The notes beneath the pieces were generated by a model, which saw nothing but the letters and a program-made list of their open reading frames with translations, was not told where the DNA came from and did no database searches. Below, one piece after another: positions 25,792 to 33,989 of a DNA stretch of 64,000 nucleotides (positions are counted from its first letter, which is position 1; each line of letters begins with the position of its first letter). The translations under genes were made by a program, and so were the position numbers. This DNA comes from an uncultured Holdemanella sp. (lineage in GTDB: Bacteria; Bacillota_I; Bacilli_A; Erysipelotrichales; Erysipelotrichaceae): NCBI RefSeq assembly GCF_934754935.1, contig NZ_CAKVJB010000011.1, forward strand, positions 1-64,000. Reading direction: 5' to 3'.

Positions 25792-26223
25792 ATGAATTTT
25801 AACCTCGCTTTCATTTGATTCTTTTATATTTTAGAATTCAATTGTTTTATCGATATAAGAACCATATCATATTTATATTAACTTTTCATGAATTTCGAAT
25901 TATTTCATTAGAAATTTTCTACGTAAGTACTACAATTCTTTTGTTGTGTAGTAATGCAAAAACAAACCAAGTGCTTCGATATGATCATTCATATTTAAAT
26001 ACATAGAATTGATGAATCAAATGCTCGAAATTGAGCAAAACAATATTTTAAATGTATGTATTGTTAGAATGAAATGGTTTGTTCTCAATATGTACTCACA
26101 GTGACTCCAAAATGAGTACAGAATATATACAAAAGATTTGGAATTTAAATAATACAGGAAATAATTGTATAAATGGCCATATGATGTATATGTTGCATTG
26201 ATTTAAAAACACACAAAATCGAG
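25792..26223. other. AT-rich stretch upstream of YhcG and before the Rpn C-terminal half
   Basis: About 430 bases. It must hold the YhcG promoter (reading left). No gene, RNA or terminal inverted repeat is evident. Confidence 0.4.
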
Positions 26224-26721
26224 ATGGCAAAATTAGATGTAAATAAACCACTTGAAGACATGAATGAACAGGAGAAAATGATTTATTATTTTTTGAATTG
26301 CCACAAGGGAATGGATGATAGTAAAATTAAGGTGATGATAGAGAAGGATGGGGTGATTCAAATGTTAGAGAAGCGTGTAGAAACCATATCGGATGATGGT
26401 TGGAAAAAAATAATAGAAGATTTTCAAAAACTGCATGAAAATGAAGAACGAATGGAACGGCAACTTGAACTTGAAGAACTTCAAAGAGCAAAAGAAGAGG
26501 TTCGAAAAGCACAAGAAGAAACTCGAAAAGCACAAGAAGAAGTTGAAAAGAAATCAGAAGAAGCTCATAAACAAGTAGAAGAAGCTCATAAACAAGTTGA
26601 GCAGAAGGATCAAGAAATAAAACAGATGATTCAATTGATGCTTGCGAATGGAATGAGTTTAGAATTTATTTCTAAGTCATTGTCGAAGAGTGAAGATGAA
26701 ATTAGGGATTTATTGAGATAG
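26224..26721 (+). pseudogene. Rpn-family protein, C-terminal half (coiled coil)
   Basis: An open frame of 165 codons whose ATG has no ribosome binding site. KPLEDMNEQEKMIYYFLN and an extended Glu/Lys/Gln coiled coil (KAQEETRKAQEEVEKK, two copies of EEAHKQVE) lead to LANGMSLEFISKSLSKSED, the standard Rpn C-terminal tail. The codons just before the ATG (ATC GAG) mirror the ATT GAG near the end of the N-terminal fragment at 24026, so the two pieces are plausibly one broken gene. A terminator follows. Confidence 0.65.
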
Positions 26722-26743
26722 CCACTTTTTAGTGGCTTTTTTA
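26720..26743 (+). terminator. Terminator after the Rpn C-terminal half
   Basis: GCCACT-tttt-AGTGGC followed by six T. Confidence 0.85.
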
Positions 26744-26752
26744 AAAAATCTC

Positions 26753-26781
26753 TTGCATGGTATTCTAACTTTTGGTATAAT
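26753..26781 (+). promoter_or_regulatory. Promoter of the tRNA-Leu pair
   Basis: TTGCAT (26753-26758), 17-base spacer, TATAAT (26776-26781), placed about 11 bases before the first tRNA. Confidence 0.8.
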
Positions 26782-26792
26782 AGTCAAGCAAT

Positions 26793-26879
26793 GCCCGGGT
26801 GGTGAAATTGGTAGACGCAGTGGACTCAAAATCCACCGGTAGCGATACCGTGCCGGTTCGAGTCCGGCCCTGGGCACCA
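26793..26879 (+). tRNA. tRNA-Leu (anticodon CAA), copy 1
   Basis: 87 nt with encoded CCA. Acceptor GCCCGGG pairs with CCTGGGC. The anticodon stem GTGGA/TCCAC encloses loop CTCAAAA, giving anticodon CAA for UUG leucine codons. A long variable arm (GGTAGCGATACC) and T-loop GGTTCGAGTCC confirm a class II tRNA. Confidence 0.97.
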
Positions 26880-26905
26880 TTTTTAAAATTGAATATTTGT
26901 TTTTT

Positions 26906-26992
26906 GCCCGGGTGGTGAAATTGGTAGACGCAGTGGACTCAAAATCCACCGGTAGCGATACCGTGCCGGTTCGAGTCCGGCCCTGGGCACCA
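26906..26992 (+). tRNA. tRNA-Leu (anticodon CAA), copy 2
   Basis: Identical over all 87 bases to the copy 26 bases upstream, again with encoded CCA. A tandem duplication sharing one promoter. Confidence 0.97.
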
Positions 26993-27070
26993 TTTTGAAT
27001 TGTTGGATCAAGTTTTTCGGGCTTGGTCCTTTTTATATGATATAATTTTTTATAATTGGAGGATGACAGA

Positions 27071-28228
27071 ATGAAAGTATTAGTTGGATTAAGTGGTGGA
27101 GTTGATTCTGCGGTTGCAGCTTATTTATTAAAAAAACAAGGGTATGATGTAACATGTTGTTTTATGCGTAACTGGGATAGTTTTGCGAATAATGATATTG
27201 CGGGAAATCCTACAATTAAAGATGATACTTGTCCTCAGGAACAGGATTATTTAGATGCACTTGCGGTTGCCAATCATTTGGATCTTCCTTTACAGCGTGT
27301 CGATTTTATTGAGGAATATTGGGATAATGTATTTAAAACTTTTTTAAGTGAATATGAAAAGGGGCGTACGCCAAATCCGGATATTTTGTGTAATAAATAT
27401 ATTAAATTTGATTCATTTTTTGAATATGCTATGAAACAAGGGTTTGATAAGGTGGCTACAGGACATTATGCTTCAAATGCTGAAGAGAATGGTTTTACGT
27501 ATTTAACGCGTGCTAAAGATCAAAATAAGGATCAGACTTATTTTTTGTGTCAGGTTGAAAAGAGTAAGGTTGCCAAAACAATTTTTCCTTTGGCAAATCT
27601 TGAAAAGCCTGAGATTCGTCAGATTGCGTCTGAATTAAATTTAGAGTCTGTTGCCACAAAAAAGGATAGTACGGGTATTTGTTTCATTGGCGAAAGAAAC
27701 TTTAGACAATTTTTATCGAACTATCTTCCTAGTAAAGATGGAGATATTGTGGATGTAAATACTGGTAAAGTGATTGCTCGTCATGTGGGTGTTTTATATT
27801 ATACGATTGGACAAAGAAAGGGTTTAAATATTGATCATGAAAAGGGTCCTTGGTTTGTAGTGGGTAAAGATGTTGTAAAGAATATTCTTTATGTATGTCG
27901 TACAGATCAAAGAGATTTATTATATTCAGATTCTTGTATTGTGAAGGGGATTAACTGGATCTTGCCTAGTTTAGATGAGATTCCTACAAAGTGTACTTGT
28001 AAGTTTAGATATCGTCAAAAGGATCAGGATATTGAAATTGAAAGATTGGATGATACAAGTGTACTTGTGAAGTATCCACAAACAATTGCGTCTGTCACTG
28101 AGGGTCAGGAAGCTGTATTCTATGATGGTGATAAGTGCATTGGTGGTGGTGTCATTGAAGAAGTGTTTAAGGATGGCAAGAATTTAAATCAATTGATTAT
28201 GGAGACGGCCAATGGACATCGAGGCTAA
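27071..28228 (+). CDS. mnmA: tRNA-specific 2-thiouridylase
   Basis: 385 residues. Installs sulphur at U34 of tRNAs for Lys, Glu and Gln. The ATP pyrophosphatase loop is LSGGVDSAVAAYLL; catalytic cysteines lie in NPDILCNKYIKF and STGICFIGERNF; YYTIGQRKGL is the C-terminal signature. The frame opens at a TTG (27056), but GGAGG at 27058-27062 sets the ATG at 27071. It overlaps recD2 by 17 bases. Confidence 0.97.
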   Translation: MKVLVGLSGGVDSAVAAYLLKKQGYDVTCCFMRNWDSFANNDIAGNPTIKDDTCPQEQDYLDALAVANHLDLPLQRVDFIEEYWDNVFKTFLSEYEKGRTPNPDILCNKYIKFDSFFEYAMKQGFDKVATGHYASNAEENGFTYLTRAKDQNKDQTYFLCQVEKSKVAKTIFPLANLEKPEIRQIASELNLESVATKKDSTGICFIGERNFRQFLSNYLPSKDGDIVDVNTGKVIARHVGVLYYTIGQRKGLNIDHEKGPWFVVGKDVVKNILYVCRTDQRDLLYSDSCIVKGINWILPSLDEIPTKCTCKFRYRQKDQDIEIERLDDTSVLVKYPQTIASVTEGQEAVFYDGDKCIGGGVIEEVFKDGKNLNQLIMETANGHRG

Positions 28229-30416
28229 GCTTGAATATATCATATTTGAAAATAAGGCGAATCATTATGTGGTGGCTGGCTTTTCAGAGTTAAAGACGTA
28301 TCATCATTTCACGGGGGCTGGTCGTATTGAAGATCCTGTTGAAGATCAGGAATATGTGCTTGAGGGTGAGTATATGACGCATCCTAAGTATGGGGAGCAA
28401 TTTCGTGTGGATATGGCTAAAAAGAAGTTGCCAGATAATTCGGATGCGATCATTCATTTTCTTTGTGGAGAAAATTTTCCTACGATTGGAAAAAAGACGG
28501 CGGAAAGTATTTATGAAGTATTGGGTGAGAATTGTTTAGAGAAGATTCATAAGGATCCTGCAATTCTAAATAGAGTGCCAAATCTTTCTGAAAAAAAGAT
28601 TGCGATCATTAAAAAGGGAATTCAGGAATTCACGGGTTTTAATGAGGCATATGCCAAACTATTGAAGTATGGGTTGAGTCCTAGACAAATTCAGATGTTA
28701 TTGGATACGTATGATAATGTTCTAGAAGTGATTGAAGAGGATTGTTTCAAACCATATTATGAGGTATATGGTTTTGGTTATAAGACAGCTTGTAAGATGG
28801 CAAGTGCCATTGGTTTATCGAATGAGGATCCTAGAAGATTGGATGCCTATATTTATGAGTTGGCTAGACAACTCTCTATGGCAACGGGAAATACGTATAT
28901 TACGTTTGCGACGATTTTTTCAAATGTGCAAGGTGTAAGTGAAGAATTGATTCATGATAGTATTGATCGTTTGGTGGCCATGCAGTATTTGTATGTGGAA
29001 AATATGCGTATTTATCCTTTTACCTTGCATGAAGATGAGGTAGTGATTGCCAAAGAATTGAAGAATCATTTGTTTGAAGTAGAACGTGTGGATGTGCAAG
29101 AACGTATCCAAAAGGTAGAATTTTCTTTAGCTATTACATATGATCAGGAACAAAAGGATGCGATTCAATTGTTTTTTGATCGTTCTTTTATGATTTTAAC
29201 GGGTGGTCCAGGTACTGGTAAGACAACAACGGTAAAGGGAATCTTGGAAATATGTAAAGAAGTGTATCCGGATAGTAAGATTCAGCTTTGTGCACCAACG
29301 GGAAGGGCTTCAAAAAGATTGGCACAATTGTCGAATTGTGATTCAAGAACGATTCATTCTTTGTTGCAGTGGAATTTGGATGACAATTCCTTTGGTAAGA
29401 ATGAAGAGGATCCTTTGGATGTAGACTTCATTATTGTGGATGAGTTTAGTATGGTGGATACGCATTTATTTGCCCAATTATTAAAGGCTTTGCCAGATCG
29501 TTGTCGTATTCTTTTGATTGGGGATGAAGATCAGTTGGAGAGTGTGGGTCCAGGTAAGGTTTTGGAGGATCTAATCAAATCCAATGTGATTGATACTGTG
29601 CATTTAAAGAAGATTTTTAGACAGTCAAATGGTTCTGGTATTGTGACTTTGGCAAAAGAGATTCGTGAAGAAACAACTTGTCATTATGAGGATGGGGTTG
29701 AATTTATTGAGCGAACAACACCTAAGATCATGGATGCGCTTATTGATTATGTAAAGGATATGGATCTAGATTCTATGCAGATCTTGGCGCCTATGTATAA
29801 GGGTGTAGCTGGTATTGATGAGATCAATCGTCAGATGCAGGCTTTGTTTAATCCAAAGAGTCCACAAAAGAATCAGATGAAGGTTGGAACAACGGTATTT
29901 AGAGAAAATGATAAGGTCATGTTACTAAAGAATCTTCCGGATGAAGATGTCTATAATGGGGATATTGGTACGATTGTTGAAATCAATTCGAAAAAGAATG
30001 TAATTTCAGTGGATTTCACAAATAATATTGTCGATTTTTCAACTGATTTTCTTTATTATTTGAAACATGCGTGGTGTATCAGTGTTCATAAATCACAGGG
30101 TAATGAATATCAGACGGTATTTTGTATAGTGGATGTGAATGCGAAAAATATGTTGGAGAAGCGTTTGTTGTATACAGCGATTTCTCGTGCCAAAAAACAA
30201 TTGTATATTATAGGGAATAAACAATTATTTGAGACACAAGTAAAGCTAAAACAGAAAAGGATGCGTCAAACGACGTTGCAGGAAATGATTGGAAAGATGA
30301 GAACTAAAATGTATGAAGCAGAAACAATCTTGGATGGTTTAGAAGATGCAAAATCTGGAAATACTGTAGATGGAGACACTGCAATTTCTAATATTAAGAG
30401 CAAGTATGGCATCTAA
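28212..30416 (+). CDS. recD2: RecD2-type 5'-3' DNA helicase with an unusual C-terminal tail
   Basis: 734 residues. An N-terminal OB-like region (YIIFENKANHYVVAGFS) and helix-hairpin-helix segment (FPTIGKKTAESIYEVLG) precede the superfamily 1B helicase core: GGPGTGKTTTVKGI (Walker A), DFIIVDEFSMVD (Walker B), LIGDEDQLESVGPG, and HAWCISVHKSQGNEYQTV. RecD2 works in replication-fork and mismatch repair outside RecBCD. After LQEMIGKM the last 40 residues (EAETILDGLEDAKSGNTVDG and AISNIKSKYGI) look like the C-terminus of a RelB/Phd-type antitoxin, not a helicase, and a ParE relic follows directly. Fusion is inferred. Confidence 0.94.
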   Translation: MDIEAKLEYIIFENKANHYVVAGFSELKTYHHFTGAGRIEDPVEDQEYVLEGEYMTHPKYGEQFRVDMAKKKLPDNSDAIIHFLCGENFPTIGKKTAESIYEVLGENCLEKIHKDPAILNRVPNLSEKKIAIIKKGIQEFTGFNEAYAKLLKYGLSPRQIQMLLDTYDNVLEVIEEDCFKPYYEVYGFGYKTACKMASAIGLSNEDPRRLDAYIYELARQLSMATGNTYITFATIFSNVQGVSEELIHDSIDRLVAMQYLYVENMRIYPFTLHEDEVVIAKELKNHLFEVERVDVQERIQKVEFSLAITYDQEQKDAIQLFFDRSFMILTGGPGTGKTTTVKGILEICKEVYPDSKIQLCAPTGRASKRLAQLSNCDSRTIHSLLQWNLDDNSFGKNEEDPLDVDFIIVDEFSMVDTHLFAQLLKALPDRCRILLIGDEDQLESVGPGKVLEDLIKSNVIDTVHLKKIFRQSNGSGIVTLAKEIREETTCHYEDGVEFIERTTPKIMDALIDYVKDMDLDSMQILAPMYKGVAGIDEINRQMQALFNPKSPQKNQMKVGTTVFRENDKVMLLKNLPDEDVYNGDIGTIVEINSKKNVISVDFTNNIVDFSTDFLYYLKHAWCISVHKSQGNEYQTVFCIVDVNAKNMLEKRLLYTAISRAKKQLYIIGNKQLFETQVKLKQKRMRQTTLQEMIGKMRTKMYEAETILDGLEDAKSGNTVDGDTAISNIKSKYGI

Positions 30417-30429
30417 ATTTGGATGTTGA

Positions 30430-30746
30430 CTGATCAAAAGAGCGGAATCTGATTTAGATGGGATTGTCTAGTACATCACAGTTGATCTTGCAAATCCACA
30501 GGCTGCATCCGACTTCGAAGATAAGTTGCAGAAGGCTATTTAAGAAGTAAGTGCTTTTCCTGAAAGTGGTTCTCTTGTTGACAATGAATTTTTATATATT
30601 AAGAAATTGGTTGGAAATTATATCTTCTGGATGCAGGAGAAAATATAATCTACATTCTTCGTATTGTATATGGTAAACGGAATATGGATGAAATTCTTAA
30701 AAACGTAAGCATCAGTCATGAGTTGATTGGTGCTTTTATTAGGTGA
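30430..30746 (+). pseudogene. Decayed ParE/RelE-type toxin
   Basis: Translation gives LIKRAESDLDGIV, stop, YITVDLANPQAASDFEDKL, QKAI, stop, EVSAFPESGS, then KKLVGNYIFWMQEK and, after a one-base shift, NIIYILRIVYGKRNMDEIL. This is the full RelE/ParE pattern (NPxAAxxF, FPxxG, NYxxxY, RIxYGKRD) with two in-frame stops and a frameshift. It follows the antitoxin-like tail of RecD2, as expected of a former antitoxin-toxin pair. Confidence 0.85.
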
Positions 30747-30754
30747 ATCTTCAT

Positions 30755-30831
30755 AACAGGTAGAATTAAAGGGATTACTGTTGAAATCAATTGTATTGAT
30801 AAAGCGCTAAAGTGTGTAAAAAATACATATA
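30755..30831 (+). pseudogene. Fragment resembling the N-terminus of a phage tail tape-measure protein
   Basis: About 25 codons reading GRIKGITVEINCIDKALK. Tape-measure proteins of Siphoviridae in Bacillota very often open with a near-identical phrase (RIKGITVEIxGDTTxLxKAL). A further codon-like stretch at 30843-30945 is not recognisable. Confidence 0.45.
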
Positions 30832-30984
30832 GGGGATCTTGTCTATTATGTGCGCCCATATGGTGTATTTGTTTCTGAAGTGGATTATGTAAAGCAGAAG
30901 TATTGTTTTGAATTTGTATATTTATATATGATAAATTAATTTATGATAAACTCGTTTATACTATTTGTTTACTAGGTATTAAGA

Positions 30985-31056
30985 TAAGAAAAAGCTGACA
31001 AGTATGTGGGAATTGTCAGCTTAAGTTGGTTACAAGCCAAGGATTAGTACTCAGCC
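30985..31056 (-). ncRNA. Small RNA candidate with C-rich terminator loop (upstream of histidine kinase)
   Basis: Minus-strand extended -10 TGCTATAAT (TATAAT at 31063-31068) starts a predicted RNA of about 72 nt. It has TTGG-cttgtaa-CCAA and a perfect ten-pair terminator stem (30992-31001 with 31013-31022) with loop UUCCCACAUAC and a U-rich tail. No reading frame. The loop shares CCCACAxACUU with the candidate at 33822. Loops of this kind in Gram-positive small RNAs often bind ribosome binding sites. Confidence 0.55.
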
Positions 31057-31079
31057 AATTTCATTATAGCATCTAAAAA

Positions 31080-31183
31080 TAAAAAAATGGAGAACTAGCT
31101 ATGTTTAGTTTTTGGGAAGGGCTAGTCCTCACGTCGAAAAGTGTTAGATGTAAAAGATTGGGCATCTTTAATTTTTATCTAAC
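31080..31183 (-). ncRNA. Second small RNA candidate, tandem with the previous one
   Basis: Minus-strand TTGTGT and TATAAT (31190-31195) start an RNA of about 104 nt. GTTAGAT/ATCTAAC (31143-31149 with 31177-31183) encloses AAAGAT-GCCCA-ATCTTT, and the RNA ends with GGACTAGC/GCTAGTTC plus at least seven U. A nine-base inverted repeat (31097-31105 with 31195-31203) brackets the unit and covers its -10 box. Confidence 0.5.
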
Positions 31184-31314
31184 GGATAAATTATAACATA
31201 GCTTAAAATGAACACAATAGTAAAATATAACTAAAAGTATTAAAAATACATTAAACAGGACTAAAATATATTAATAAAAAATAACTGAATATAACCTTGA
31301 AATTATTTCTTTAT

Positions 31315-31349
31315 TTTGTCGTGACAAATGAAGTTAGTGTTGTTATTAT
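31315..31349 (+). promoter_or_regulatory. Promoter with palindromic operator for the hybrid histidine kinase
   Basis: GTGACA (31321-31326), 17-base spacer, TATTAT (31344-31349). A perfect 6-2-6 palindrome TTTGTC-GT-GACAAA (31315-31328) covers the -35, a typical repressor or activator site. The bound regulator is unknown. Confidence 0.6.
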
Positions 31350-31384
31350 AGTTGTAAGGGTTTACATGAAATTCGGGGTATAAT

Positions 31385-33805
31385 ATGAAATTTTTTAAGC
31401 GTCAAAAGAAGAATAATATGGAGTTGGATGAAGTATATAGGTTGCTTGGAGGATACTATAGGTGTTCTGCAGATGAGGGATATCCTTTTTTGTTTGTGAG
31501 CGATGATTTTTTAAATACTTTACATTGGACGCAAAAAGAAATTGAAACTGAATTTGATAATAAATTGATTCATATGTTACATCCTGAAGATAGAAGTCGT
31601 CTAGAAAAGAACAGAGATTCGATGTTGGATCAAAATAATGTGGGTTCTTGTCAAAATGTGATTTTTCGTTTGAAAGGTAAGGATGGGTATCATTGGGTAT
31701 CGGATTCGTATTCGGCTTTAAAACAAGATGCGGCTTTATTCTTTCAGGGGAATATTACGGATGTTACGAGTTTTATGTTGGATAAAGAAAAAAGGGCAGA
31801 GGAGCGTAACCAAATGCTGACTGCACTTACAATGGAATATTCGACGGTCATCATGGGTGATTTGATGGAGAATGTTGTGGTTGTCGTTAAGCATGATGGG
31901 CATATGTATGATCATAGTGGGCTTGATGATTTTTCAAGTGAGGATAAGAAGAATTATACGCATAGTTTGCATGATTTCTATAATCGTGTGTTAGTCAAAG
32001 AATCATGCCCTGACTTTTTAGATATTTTATCTCCCATTCCTTTTATGAATGCGTTAATGAAAAATGAAATTGTAGAATTACAGTATCAGATTTATCCAAA
32101 TTCAAATGGCAATGAATCATTATATGCGAGAGCAATTCGTTTATATGATGAAAAGCATCATTTTCGTTTTATGATGGGATTTCGTCCTATGGATGAGGTT
32201 CGTAAAAAGGAGAATGTTTTAGAACTTCAAAGAGAAATTATTGAAGGTATCAGTAAAGATTATTTTTCTGTACTTTTAGTGGATTTAGGTAATGGACAAA
32301 TTTATTCGTATCGTGAAGCGGGTAGTAATGGTAAGCGTATTGCGGATTTTTGTAGGAGTTATCATGATCGTTGGACTGAACTTTTGCCGGCTTATGCCAC
32401 ACAATTGGTTTCGGATGCTTCAAGAGAGGATTTTTTAGAAGAACTTTCTTTTGAAAAATTGAAGTCTTGTAATGAAGATTATTCTTTTACTTATGAATAT
32501 ATGTCGGATGAAGGCATTTTGTATTATCAGGCTCATGTTTCTTATGTTAAGAAAAAGGATCGTACTAGAGCAGTTGTGATTGGTACAAGAAATATTGATG
32601 ATTTAATTAAGAAGGAGCGTCTTCAAAAGGAACGATTAAAGGAAGCTTATATTCGTGCAGAAAATGCGAATAAGGCCAAGACGGATTTCTTAAATAGCAT
32701 GTCACACGATATTCGTACGCCTATGAATGTGATTCTTGGATATAATCAATTGATGAAAAGGCAGCTTACAGATCCTGTTTTGATGGATTATCAAAAGAAA
32801 ATCGAGCAGTCGGGTAATTTATTACTTTCCATTATTAATGATGTATTGAATATGGCGCGTATTGAAAGTGGTAAGAGTGTACTATCTGAAAGTAGTGAGT
32901 CCATTGTTGATATGGTTGAAGAAGTAACGAATGTCTTTGGGGCCATGGCCTTGGAAAAGGAGATCGTATTAGATACAAAGATAGATATTGTTCATAAACA
33001 AGTGTTGTGTGATAGTACGAAGGTAAAGGAAATTTTAGTGAATTTGATTGGTAATGCCATTAAATATACGCATAGTGGTGGTCGTGTCAGTGTTGATGTA
33101 AAAGAACTTGAAAGTTCAAAAGATGGGTATGGTACATATCAAATTAAAATCATAGATACGGGTATTGGAATGAGTGAGAGTTTTATTCCAACTCTATTTG
33201 AAGCATTTACTCGTGAAGCTTCAGCTAATATTATTGGTACAGGGCTTGGTATGCCTATCGTAAAAAAACTAGTAGATATGATGGGTGGTACGATTGATGT
33301 TGAAAGTAAGCTTGGTGAGGGTAGTACTTTTACAATTACAATTGATCATAAGCTTGTAGAAGAAGAAAGAAGTGAAACAAGACAAAAGGATCTAATGAAT
33401 TCAGAATATTCTTTAAAAGGTAAGCATGTATTACTAGCGGAGGATAATGAATTGAATGCAGAATTTGCGAAGATTATATTAGAGGATTGTGGCTTACATG
33501 TAGATTTGGCAAGAGATGGTTTGGAGTGTGTTGGTAAAGTGGTTCAAAAACCGGTTGGTTCGTATGACTTTATTTTAATGGATATTCAAATGCCAAATAT
33601 GAATGGGTATTTAGCTACACAAAAAATTAGAACGATTCCAGAAAAGAATACTATTCCAATTATTGCGATGAGTGCCAATGCGTTTGATGAAGATAAAAAG
33701 CAGGCACTGAATGCGGGTATGGATGGATATATTTCTAAGCCAATTGATATGGATAAGCTTCAAAGTCAAATTATAGAGATATTAAAAGAGAAAGCGGGCA
33801 GTTAA
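31385..33805 (+). CDS. Hybrid sensor histidine kinase with receiver domain
   Basis: 806 residues with no clear transmembrane segment, so probably cytoplasmic. PAS-like N-terminal regions (GGYYRCSADEGYPFLFVSD, IFRLKGKDGYHWVSDSYS) precede a second sensory region. The HisKA box is LNSMSHDIRTPMNVILG, followed by HATPase motifs NLIGNAIKYTHSGG, DTGIGMS and GTGLGMPIVKKLV. A C-terminal receiver (LLAEDNELNAEF, phospho-acceptor DFILMDIQMPNMNGY, then SANAF and GYISKPID) completes a hybrid kinase. The output partner is not visible nearby apart from the Crp-like gene. Only GGGGT precedes the ATG. Confidence 0.95.
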   Translation: MKFFKRQKKNNMELDEVYRLLGGYYRCSADEGYPFLFVSDDFLNTLHWTQKEIETEFDNKLIHMLHPEDRSRLEKNRDSMLDQNNVGSCQNVIFRLKGKDGYHWVSDSYSALKQDAALFFQGNITDVTSFMLDKEKRAEERNQMLTALTMEYSTVIMGDLMENVVVVVKHDGHMYDHSGLDDFSSEDKKNYTHSLHDFYNRVLVKESCPDFLDILSPIPFMNALMKNEIVELQYQIYPNSNGNESLYARAIRLYDEKHHFRFMMGFRPMDEVRKKENVLELQREIIEGISKDYFSVLLVDLGNGQIYSYREAGSNGKRIADFCRSYHDRWTELLPAYATQLVSDASREDFLEELSFEKLKSCNEDYSFTYEYMSDEGILYYQAHVSYVKKKDRTRAVVIGTRNIDDLIKKERLQKERLKEAYIRAENANKAKTDFLNSMSHDIRTPMNVILGYNQLMKRQLTDPVLMDYQKKIEQSGNLLLSIINDVLNMARIESGKSVLSESSESIVDMVEEVTNVFGAMALEKEIVLDTKIDIVHKQVLCDSTKVKEILVNLIGNAIKYTHSGGRVSVDVKELESSKDGYGTYQIKIIDTGIGMSESFIPTLFEAFTREASANIIGTGLGMPIVKKLVDMMGGTIDVESKLGEGSTFTITIDHKLVEEERSETRQKDLMNSEYSLKGKHVLLAEDNELNAEFAKIILEDCGLHVDLARDGLECVGKVVQKPVGSYDFILMDIQMPNMNGYLATQKIRTIPEKNTIPIIAMSANAFDEDKKQALNAGMDGYISKPIDMDKLQSQIIEILKEKAGS

Positions 33806-33818
33806 AATGTCCGCTTTG
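33791..33818 (+). terminator. Hairpin after the histidine kinase gene
   Basis: AAAGCGG ... CCGCTTT with inner CA/TG pairs, overlapping the stop codon; the T tract is short, so it may only protect the 3-prime end. Confidence 0.5.
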
Positions 33819-33821
33819 ATT

Positions 33822-33909
33822 ATAAAAAAAGAGTTGAACATAAGTTTGTGGGGGCTTAAGTCAACTCTTTAATAGGAAACTGGATATGCAAATTACATGT
33901 GATCCAGCA
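33822..33909 (-). ncRNA. Small RNA candidate with C-rich terminator loop (downstream of histidine kinase)
   Basis: Minus-strand extended -10 TGATATACT (TATACT at 33916-33921) starts a predicted RNA of about 88 nt. It contains CTGGAT/ATCCAG and a ten-pair terminator stem (33828-33837 with 33861-33870) with inner CTTA/TAAG and apical loop CCCCCACAAA, then seven U. Same architecture and loop motif as the candidate at 30985. Confidence 0.55.
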
Positions 33910-33989
33910 ATGAATAGTATATCACTATATGTTTTATAATGTTTGCTTCACAATATGATACAATAAAAATGATAACAGGAGTGAGTAAG

